From Planctomycetota bacterium (GTDB lineage: Bacteria; Planctomycetota; B15-G4): 64,000 nt of DNA. A program made the translations under genes and the position numbers. The stretch's first letter is position 1. Every line of letters begins with the position of its first letter. Below the pieces are notes generated by a model. It saw nothing but the letters and a program-made list of their open reading frames with translations, did not search any database and was not told the DNA's origin. The stretch spans positions 226,049 to 290,048 of the forward strand of contig JACKHP010000003.1 in the NCBI GenBank assembly GCA_020638905.1, given 5' to 3'. This document shows, in pieces, positions 16,265 through 23,177 of this stretch.

Positions 16265-17133
16265 TGGAGCACGCAATCCCCGGGGCAGGCGTCGGTGAGG
16301 CCACACGGAGAAGTCAGGCTGCAACCGGCGGTGGCTTGATATGAGGCGCAGATGGTCGAATTGTCCTCGCACTTCTGGTTCGCCGAGTCGGCAAGGCCCT
16401 TCATCGCGTTCTTGGTGTCCTGATCCCAGCCCAGCCCTGTCACTCCGGTACCGTTGTTCGCTTCCTTGCAGAGTTCCTGGGCTTCGTAGGAGTAGGCGAA
16501 CGCCTGGGTGCAGGGTTCTTCCTTTGCCTCGAGGTTGCTTGCCAACTGCTCGATCTGATCGTAGCAAGCCTGGTCACCATTCTCCTCGAGCTGGCTCTGG
16601 AAGTGCTGATGCGCACCTTCATGCATGACGGTCCCCATCGCCTGGGCGTTCCACGTCGCGTCGTCGACCGGCATCTCGCCGTCGAAGTAGTCCTGATTGA
16701 GCGCGATCGCCTCCCCGTCGTACGACGCCAGTCCGACGATGGCAGGCGCATTCGGCCCCGTCGGCGAATGGAAGAAGTAGAGCGGCAACTCGTAGTGCTT
16801 GCTGCCGGCTCCGCCGCAGTCCACGTTCGTGTGAACGACGGGCTCGTCGTTGGCGCCCGGGTAGATCCCGTCGACCGCCGGATTCACCGCAAATCCACTC
16901 GTCGCGGCGAAGAAGTCCTTCAGCGAACTCACCACGGGCGAAACGAGACCTTGCTCGTAGACCGTCGGTGCCGAGTCTCCCCACTCATGGTCTTGAGGCC
17001 CCTCGAAGGGCGCTGATGCCGCGTTCGGCGCGACGAGCAGCAGAGAGAGCACGACCACTCCGACAGACGGCGCAAACCTCCTCCGCCTTTCCAGTTCGAC
17101 GCTCGCCCGACATCCGGTTGGACTGTTGCACAT
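16261..17133 (-). CDS. Secreted HExxH-motif protein, possible zinc metallopeptidase
   Basis: The 290-residue product has a signal peptide (VGVVVLSLLLVAPNAASA) and a zinc-type motif VMHEGAHQHF (His171-Glu172-x-x-His175). The third ligand cannot be assigned; the acidic helix that follows (QLEENGDQACYDQIEQL) offers glutamates, as in gluzincins. Many cysteines in the C-terminal half suggest disulfides. ATG 17133 is chosen over 17151 because GGAGG sits seven bases upstream of it, inside the longer frame. Its stop overlaps the start of the companion secreted protein (ATGA). GC is low as in its partner. Peptidase activity is an inference from the motif alone. Confidence 0.6.
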   Translation of the reverse strand: MCNSPTGCRASVELERRRRFAPSVGVVVLSLLLVAPNAASAPFEGPQDHEWGDSAPTVYEQGLVSPVVSSLKDFFAATSGFAVNPAVDGIYPGANDEPVVHTNVDCGGAGSKHYELPLYFFHSPTGPNAPAIVGLASYDGEAIALNQDYFDGEMPVDDATWNAQAMGTVMHEGAHQHFQSQLEENGDQACYDQIEQLASNLEAKEEPCTQAFAYSYEAQELCKEANNGTGVTGLGWDQDTKNAMKGLADSANQKCEDNSTICASYQATAGCSLTSPCGLTDACPGDCVLQ

Positions 17134-17736
17134 CATGCATCCTCCTCTCATGGGTCACGATCGATTGCCGACAGCACCGGGAGCGCCGACCACGGGGCGT
17201 CCGATGCAGGAGAGACGAACGGCGTTCACTGCAGTCCGGCTCGGTGGACGCGCGACCCGCGAGCGAAGCAGCACCCATGATTCGCCGACAGCCGGCTCGT
17301 ACAGGAGCGGCCCTGCATGCGTGGCATCGCGACCCTCACTTCCCGTGGCAGAGCCTAGGGCAAGCACCCTTCATCGTCCAGGCTCGACGAGGACCTGCGA
17401 AGCAGAACCTTGATTCTGCGATTCGCGGCAAGACGGTGCGACGCGCGTCTGAGCAACACCGTCAGACCGAGAGTCACTTCCCGAGCGGCGGAGACACCGG
17501 CCACTCTTCGAGCAGCATCACGGGCCGACGAGATCGTCAGCGCCAAGTTCGTAGCGATGACGACGACAACCGTGTGATTCGCCCAGGTACCCTGTGCGCG
17601 CGCCGGAGCTACGTGTCCAGCAGCGGCCGACCTCTGGGGCGAACGGGTCGAGGTGTTGTGGGATGTCGATGGACTCTCCCTGGTGTCGGGTCACTCGACT
17701 CGGAGGCGAGTCGGATGCCGCGCAACGAGAGCGCCG
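17134..17736. other. Intergenic stretch without recognisable genes
   Basis: About 600 bp separate the HExxH gene start from the stop of the truncated secY-like gene. Reading all frames, I see no family match, no signal peptide and no remnant of the missing C-terminal half of SecY. Composition is mixed and lower in GC than the surroundings. The first part should hold the promoter of the secreted-protein operon, but no clear hexamers stand out. Confidence 0.5.
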
Positions 17737-18504
17737 TCAGCGGAGGACCCGCCCCCCGCCGAACCGACCCACCAGCCGCACCACGAGCACGATCCCCAGG
17801 AACAGCACACCCAGCGTCACGACCGACTGCAACCACTCGGTCTCGTCGCCGACGGTCAACTTGAGTTGCGCCAACATCGTGGGCAGTCGCGCCAGGAGAC
17901 CGGCCACGACGATGAGCAGGATGCCGTGGCCGACGCCGCGCTCGTCGATCTGTCCGGCGATCCACATCAGGATCAGCGAGCCGGTGGTGAGCGTCAGCAC
18001 GACGAACGCCTGGTAGAAGACGCTGTCGGCGAGCGCTGGGTCGACGACCTCGCCGCCGGCGAATCGACCGAGCGGGACGACCACCAGGACGATCGCCTGG
18101 ACGATGCCCATCGCGACCGTGCCCCAGCGCGTCCAGCGGCGGACGGCCGCCCGGCCGCGCTCACCCTCGTTCGCGAGGACCGAGAGTCGCGGCACGATCC
18201 TCACGAGCAGGCCGACGACGAGCGACGCGCAGAGCCAGGGCAGGACACCCAGCGTGAGCAGGCGGCAGCTCCCGAAGCTGCCGCCGGAGAACGCGTTCAT
18301 GAGACCGAACGCGAATGCATCGCCGCTCGCGCCCGTCGCCCGCAGCTGTTCGAGGCGCTCGAAGTCCACGCCGGGGACCGGCAAGTGGAACGCGACCCGG
18401 TACGCGGCCAGCAACGCGAGCGTGATCAGGATCCTGGTGCGGGTCTCGGCCGCGCAGAACAGCTCGAGGAAGGCATTCATCCGAGATCGGCCGTGACGCG
18501 CCAT
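17737..18504 (-). CDS. Truncated SecY-like protein (TM1-TM6 half only)
   Basis: The 255-residue product aligns by eye with the first half of SecY: TM1 with YRVAFHLPVPGVDFERL, the plug/TM2 region NAFSGGSFGSCRLLTLGVLP, the cytosolic NEGERGRAAVRRWTRWGTVA before TM3, TM4 with LTLTTGSLILMWIAGQIDER, and TM5 with GVGHGILLIVVAG. It ends just after TM6 (GRFGGGRVLR). SecY proteins have about 430-450 residues and ten helices; the lateral-gate partner helices TM7-8 and the ribosome-binding loops after TM6 are missing, and no rest lies downstream. ATG 18504 has GGAGG eight bases upstream and TATCTT 35 bp upstream, so expression looks intact. It is either a decaying paralogue or a half-channel. Confidence 0.8.
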   Translation of the reverse strand: MARHGRSRMNAFLELFCAAETRTRILITLALLAAYRVAFHLPVPGVDFERLEQLRATGASGDAFAFGLMNAFSGGSFGSCRLLTLGVLPWLCASLVVGLLVRIVPRLSVLANEGERGRAAVRRWTRWGTVAMGIVQAIVLVVVPLGRFAGGEVVDPALADSVFYQAFVVLTLTTGSLILMWIAGQIDERGVGHGILLIVVAGLLARLPTMLAQLKLTVGDETEWLQSVVTLGVLFLGIVLVVRLVGRFGGGRVLR

Positions 18505-18539
18505 CGGCGGGTCCTCCCAGGGGATGCGGGCTTGCGGCC

Positions 18540-18545
18540 AAGATA
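18540..18545 (-). promoter_or_regulatory. Putative -10 hexamer TATCTT before the half-secY
   Basis: TATCTT lies 35 bp upstream of ATG 18504. A promoter in this position argues against a silent pseudogene. Confidence 0.35.
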
Positions 18546-18666
18546 CACCCGCATGCGCCAGCCGGCGGCCGGACCGGTCAGGATTCCCTGAGCGCCCCCG
18601 GACGGACTCGGGATCGCCGCCCCCGGTGATCTCACCTCGAGCCGCGCCCTCGCCCGCCCGCCGCCC

Positions 18667-20661
18667 TCACGACGCCAGGACGAAGCTGTTCAGGAACGCG
18701 ACGATCACACCCATGATCGAGACGCCGGCGATCACGCCCGCGGCCACCGGCACCAGGTAGTCCTCGGCGTTCTTCTTCTTCGTCGAGGTCCACACGGCGG
18801 CGATCACGGCGCCGATGAGCATCGAGAGCGGGTACTGGAACGGGAGGATGAGTCCGAGGCCGATGCCCGTCGCCGAGGGCAGCCACTTGCGCGCCTTGGG
18901 CAGCGCGAGTTCGAGTCCGACCATGACCGCGCCCAGCGCGAGTCCCCAGAAGATGGCCTTCTGGTGCATCGGGTGCATGTTGTCGAGACCGAGCTGGAAG
19001 ACCTTGGCCACCGCGGCCCAGGCCTGGGCCGCCGGAGCGGGGAACGCGGGCGCCGTCTCACCCACGCCGTTGAGCACCGTCGCGTCGGGCACGAGCAGGT
19101 AGAAGCCCAGCACCGTGGCCGCCGTGCCCGAGAAGATGCCGATGAACTGCGCCACGAACTGCCGGCGCGGGTTGGCTCCGATCAGGTAGCCGCTCTTGAG
19201 GTCGTTGAGCAGGTCGGCCGCCGAACCCGCCGAGCTCGCGGTGATGCTCGCGGTCATGAGGTTCGCGGTGGTCGACTGCGGGATGAGCACGCCGTAGGTG
19301 AGCTGCATGATCTTGCCCATCGCGCCCACCGGCGTGATGTCCGACTCACCCGTGGCGCGGCAGGCCACCATCGCCAGCAGGAACGTGAGCGCCACGGCGA
19401 GGGCACCGTAGTGCAGAGGCACCTCGAAGTTCGCGTGGGCCACCCACATCACGCCGCCGCCGGCGAGCACCGTGCCCCAGGCGAACCACGAGAAGGGCAC
19501 CTCGGTGCTCTTCACGAGAGCGGAGTCGACGCTCGACGAGTCGCCGCCCAGGCCCTTGAACGCGCGCACGATCGTGCGCCACTGCAGCGCGAAGCTGATC
19601 AGGCCGCTTGAGACCATGATCGGCACGCCCAACCAGATGCCGATCTCCTTCCAGGCCTTCCAGGGTTCGGAGGCCGCGCGCACGACCTCGCCCGTGGCCG
19701 TCGAGGTCCAGGCCGCGTCGTAGGCCGCGGGGCCGACGGCGTAGGCCAGCGCCAGACCGCCGAGCGTCATGTAGATCGCCACGCGCAGCCCCACGAGCGC
19801 GCCGGCGGCGATCATCACGGGGTTGTGATCCATGACCATCGTCCAGTCCGACGGCTTGTTCTGCACCATCACGCCGTTGGCCTCGTGCATGCCGCGCGCA
19901 CCGATCCAGTCGAAGATCGGGCTGTCGGCCGGCAGCAGCGCGTGGCCCACCGCCGCGCCCTTCTCCTTGAGGATCTGCAGGTCGATCAGGAGCGGACTGA
20001 TCGCACCGACGAGCGCCGCGACGAGCAGTGCGCGCGCCTTGCGGATGGCCTGCGTCCCCTCGGAGTAGAGCGACTGCAGCGTGACCGCCGCGGCCGTGCC
20101 CGACGGGAACTTGAGCCGCTCCTTGTTGATCAGGTTGCGCTTCATCGGGATGGCCATGACCGTCCCGAGCGCGGCGAGGAAGAACGTCCAGGCCACCAGC
20201 ACGGGCCACGGCAGGTGCTCGCCCTGCGGATTGTCGGACGTGGCCGAGAGCATCAGCAGCGCGGAGATGGCCGAGACCATCGTGCCGCCCGTGGCGTAGC
20301 CCGCCGAGCTCGCCGTCGACTGCATGCAGTTCGTCTCGAGGATCGTCATCGGCGTCTTGGCGAGGCCGATCTTGAACAGTCCCGAGTAGATCGCGTACGC
20401 GAGGATGCAGGCGGTGATCGCGACGCCGAGCGCCCAGCCGGTCTTCAGCCCGATGTACAGGTTCGTGAAGGCCAGCACGAAGCCGAGACCCGAGCCCACG
20501 AAGACCGCGCGCAGCGTGAGCTGCGGCATGTCGTCGCCGCGGTAGACCTCGGCGTACCAGCGCTCCTCGTCGAACTCGAGCACCTGGTCGGGCGGGATGT
20601 CGAGCGGCTTGGCGGCTTCGAAGTCTTCGGTGGTCTTCGGTGCGGGTTGGAACAGGGCCAT
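18667..20661 (-). CDS. OPT family oligopeptide transporter
   Basis: The 664-residue membrane protein has the OPT hallmarks: LTLRAVFVGSGLGFVLAFTN followed by LYIGLKTGWALGVAITACIL in the first helices, ETNCMQSTASSAGYATGG, PSGTAAAVTLQSLY, and ESDITPVGAMGKIMQL with LKSGYLIGANPRRQF in the C-terminal half. About 14-16 helices are expected. Family members take up oligopeptides or metal chelates with protons. ATG 20661 follows GAGGGAG. A second OPT protein with the same order of motifs is encoded at 29133-30968, so the genome uses at least two paralogues. Confidence 0.93.
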   Translation of the reverse strand: MALFQPAPKTTEDFEAAKPLDIPPDQVLEFDEERWYAEVYRGDDMPQLTLRAVFVGSGLGFVLAFTNLYIGLKTGWALGVAITACILAYAIYSGLFKIGLAKTPMTILETNCMQSTASSAGYATGGTMVSAISALLMLSATSDNPQGEHLPWPVLVAWTFFLAALGTVMAIPMKRNLINKERLKFPSGTAAAVTLQSLYSEGTQAIRKARALLVAALVGAISPLLIDLQILKEKGAAVGHALLPADSPIFDWIGARGMHEANGVMVQNKPSDWTMVMDHNPVMIAAGALVGLRVAIYMTLGGLALAYAVGPAAYDAAWTSTATGEVVRAASEPWKAWKEIGIWLGVPIMVSSGLISFALQWRTIVRAFKGLGGDSSSVDSALVKSTEVPFSWFAWGTVLAGGGVMWVAHANFEVPLHYGALAVALTFLLAMVACRATGESDITPVGAMGKIMQLTYGVLIPQSTTANLMTASITASSAGSAADLLNDLKSGYLIGANPRRQFVAQFIGIFSGTAATVLGFYLLVPDATVLNGVGETAPAFPAPAAQAWAAVAKVFQLGLDNMHPMHQKAIFWGLALGAVMVGLELALPKARKWLPSATGIGLGLILPFQYPLSMLIGAVIAAVWTSTKKKNAEDYLVPVAAGVIAGVSIMGVIVAFLNSFVLAS

Positions 20662-20721
20662 GGCGCCCGTCTCCCTCGTGGACATCCGGGGCGTCCGGCG
20701 TCGACGTCGGACGAAGCGGTC

Positions 20722-20727
20722 ACGATA
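20722..20727 (-). promoter_or_regulatory. Putative -10 hexamer TATCGT before the OPT gene
   Basis: TATCGT lies 60 bp upstream of ATG 20661. No clear -35. Confidence 0.35.
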
Positions 20728-20872
20728 CCGCCGCCGACGTCGGTGTCCACAGCCTCGGGCGGGCCGCTCTCGGAGGCGGTGGACGACCCCGGGACGGCCC
20801 GTCCCGAGGGGCGTCAGCCGGGATCGACCCGACGACATCTCCGGCGACCCTCCCGGGAGACGGGCGCTCGCC

Positions 20873-21076
20873 TCACTCCTCGAGGCGCATGCCCAGCTTG
20901 AGCGCCACCTGGTACTCGGCCACCTTGCCGTCGACGATGCGGCCGCGCATCTCGCACACCTCGAACCAGTCGAGGTTGCGCAGCGACTTCGCCGCGTGAC
21001 GCACGCCGCTGTCGACGGCCTTCGCGAACGACTCGCTCGACGTGCCGACGATCTCGATCTTCTTGTACGTGCTCAT
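20873..21076 (-). CDS. Dodecin, flavin-storage protein
   Basis: The 67-residue protein has the usual dodecin length and pattern: YKKIEIVGTSSESFAKAVDS, the conserved Trp in LRNLDWFEVCEMRG, then VAEYQVALKLGMRLEE. Dodecins form hollow 12-mers that bind riboflavin or FMN between paired Trp residues and buffer free flavin. It is monocistronic between the OPT gene and the divergent phosphoesterase. Confidence 0.95.
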   Translation of the reverse strand: MSTYKKIEIVGTSSESFAKAVDSGVRHAAKSLRNLDWFEVCEMRGRIVDGKVAEYQVALKLGMRLEE

Positions 21077-21242
21077 GTCCGTTTGCTCCGGGGGACCCTC
21101 GATTCGTGTCTCCCGTCCAGGATGCGCTTCGCGACGCGCGGCGCAACCGTCGACCAGCCTCCCCCGGGCGCTGCCTGCGTCGCCCCGGGCAACGCGCACG
21201 AGATGCACATCGCCGTCATGCGCGCGATCTCCGAGCAGGCGG

Positions 21243-21248
21243 TATCCT
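21243..21248 (+). promoter_or_regulatory. Putative -10 hexamer TATCCT before the phosphoesterase gene
   Basis: TATCCT lies 60 bp upstream of ATG 21309. No -35 of the TTGACA type is visible at the normal distance. Confidence 0.4.
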
Positions 21249-21308
21249 GCCGACCCTCCCGCGGGACGCGCCCTCGATCCGGCGCGCCCCGGGCCCCGGA
21301 GCTCCCCC

Positions 21309-22559
21309 ATGTCCACCACCCGGTTCCCGCTCGCGGCGCTCGCGCTCGCGCTGGCCTCCTCGTCCGTCGCGGCCGCCGACGCGATCCCGCGCTACGCGCA
21401 CGTCGTGATCGTGATCGAGGAGAACCACGCGTCCTCGCAGATCATCGGCTCGTCGTCGGCGCCGTTCATCAACGCGCTCGCGGCCGGCGGGGCGCACATG
21501 ACGCAGAGCTACGGGGTCACGCACCCGAGCCAGGGCAACTACCTCGAGCTCTTCTCGGGTTCGACCCAGGGCGTGACGAACGACTCGGTCTATCCGCACA
21601 GCCAGTTCACCGCGCCGAACCTCGGCGCGAAGCTGCTCGCCGCGGGACTCACCTTCGGCGGCTTCTCCGAGACGATGCCGTCGGTCGGCTACGACGGCGC
21701 GAGCTTCGGCAGCGCGCCCGCCACCTACCAGCGCAAGCACAACCCGTGGGTGAACTGGCAGGACGCCACCCTGCCGCTGCCCGCGAACAAGCTGCCGGCC
21801 TCGGTGAACATGCCGTACGCGGGCTTCTTCCCCGACGCCGCGCACTACGACGACCTGCCGACGCTGAGCTTCGTGATCCCGAACCAGTTGCACGACATGC
21901 ACGACGGGACGGTCGCCGAGGGCGACGCGTGGCTGCAGTCGAACCTGTCCGACTACGCCGACTGGTGCCTCACGCACGACAGCCTGCTGATCGTCACCTT
22001 CGACGAGGACGATCACTCGGCGGGCAACCACATCGCCACGATCCTCTACGGCGCGTCGATCCTCCCCGGGCAGTACGCGCAGGTCATCGACCACGACGAC
22101 GTGCTGCGCACGCTCGAGGAGATGTACGCGCTGCCGCACCACGCCGGCACCGTGTCGGCCGCCGCGATCGCGTCGATCTGGGCGCCCTCCCCGTGGACCG
22201 ACGCGGGCTCCGGACTGGCGGGCGTCTCGGGCGTCCCGTGGCTCGAGGGATCGGGCACGCTCGTCGCGGGGAGCCGTACCCTCGTCGATCTCTCGAACGC
22301 CGCGCCGAGCGCGACCGCCGCGCTCTTCCTGGCCTTCGCGAGCACGCCGGTGCCGTTCAAGGGCGGCACGCTGCTTCCGTTCCCGTTCGTCGGCCCGATC
22401 GTGCTCACGACGAGTGCCGCCGGAGCGATCCCGCTCGCGTTCACGATGCCCGCGGGCGTGCCGTCCGCCGGCGAGCTGTGGTTCCAGTGGGCCGTGCAGG
22501 ACGCCGCGGCGATCTGGGGCGTCTCGCTCAGCAACGCGATCGTGGGCGTCACGCCCTAG
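21309..22559 (+). CDS. Secreted phosphoesterase (AcpA/PLC-like family) with C-terminal PFKGG module
   Basis: A signal peptide (ALALALASSSVAAADA) is followed by the PF04185 phosphoesterase pattern: HVVIVIEENHASSQIIG (about 31-47) with the metal-binding Glu-Asn, the nucleophile region YGVTHPSQGNYLELFSG, RKHNPWVNWQD, and LLIVTFDEDDHSAGNH near the end of the catalytic domain. These enzymes hydrolyse phosphomonoesters or phospholipids outside the cytosol. The last 100 residues are a different module (PFKGGTLLPFPF to GVSLSNAIVGVTP) shared with three other proteins in the window. Its stop is 15 bp from that of the convergent lipoprotein gene. Confidence 0.9.
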   Translation: MSTTRFPLAALALALASSSVAAADAIPRYAHVVIVIEENHASSQIIGSSSAPFINALAAGGAHMTQSYGVTHPSQGNYLELFSGSTQGVTNDSVYPHSQFTAPNLGAKLLAAGLTFGGFSETMPSVGYDGASFGSAPATYQRKHNPWVNWQDATLPLPANKLPASVNMPYAGFFPDAAHYDDLPTLSFVIPNQLHDMHDGTVAEGDAWLQSNLSDYADWCLTHDSLLIVTFDEDDHSAGNHIATILYGASILPGQYAQVIDHDDVLRTLEEMYALPHHAGTVSAAAIASIWAPSPWTDAGSGLAGVSGVPWLEGSGTLVAGSRTLVDLSNAAPSATAALFLAFASTPVPFKGGTLLPFPFVGPIVLTTSAAGAIPLAFTMPAGVPSAGELWFQWAVQDAAAIWGVSLSNAIVGVTP

Positions 22560-22574
22560 GCGTTCGTCCCGCGC

Positions 22575-23177
22575 TCATTCGCGCTCGACGGCCGTGCGCT
22601 CGACGCGCCAGGCGGCGTCGCACCACAGCCGGAAGTGCCAGTGGCTGAAGCCCCACGGGTCGGACGACGCGACACCGAGTTCGTACGAGAGCCTGCGCAG
22701 CTCGAGGTCCGGCTCGCCGAGTCGGGCGACGACGTCGGCGCGCGACGTGCCGGGTTCGATCGACGCCGCGAGCGCGTCGGCCATGCGCACGCGATCACGG
22801 CCGTCCGACCAGGTCGCCGCGTCGAACGGCGCACCACGTTCGGCATCGCGGCACACGCCGTCGAGTTCCGTCGAGGCCACGTCGCCCGGACGACCCAGGA
22901 ACACCAGGAGGCTGGCCCGATGCGGGAGGCCCGACATGCTCGTGAGGAAGGAGCGGTCGTCGCAGAATCCCTGCGCACCGAGGTCGTAGACCATCGTCCA
23001 GAGAGTCATGCGCGGCTCGCCGAGCCGTGCCTGCACGTCGTCGGCGGAGAGGCCGAGGAATTCGCCGCTCGCGACCCACGCGCGCGCCTGCGCGAGACGA
23101 TCCTCGTCGCGCGAGCATCCCCATGCGGTTGCGAGCGTCGCGAGCACGACGCCGAAGACGACCCCGCGTCGCCTCAC
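22575..23177 (-). CDS. Putative lipoprotein of unknown function
   Basis: Not recognised. The 200-residue product begins with a short basic and hydrophobic segment ending in LATAWGC (Cys21), an atypical lipobox with Ala at -3 and Trp at -2. The body contains two similar segments, SADDVQARLGEPRMTLWTMV and SRADVVARLGEPDLELRRLS, so it is an internal duplication of an SmpA/OmlA-like (BamE-type) beta-alpha unit with the ARLGEP turn. GTG 23177 overlaps the stop of the FG-GAP gene by 4 bp. It is the last gene of a three-gene operon of envelope proteins. Confidence 0.65.
   Translation of the reverse strand: MRRRGVVFGVVLATLATAWGCSRDEDRLAQARAWVASGEFLGLSADDVQARLGEPRMTLWTMVYDLGAQGFCDDRSFLTSMSGLPHRASLLVFLGRPGDVASTELDGVCRDAERGAPFDAATWSDGRDRVRMADALAASIEPGTSRADVVARLGEPDLELRRLSYELGVASSDPWGFSHWHFRLWCDAAWRVERTAVERE

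Noticed and set aside
17134..17736. Missing C-terminal half of SecY in another frame downstream of the truncated gene
   Set aside because: Reading the minus strand just beyond 17737 in all three frames gave no resemblance to SecY TM7-TM10.
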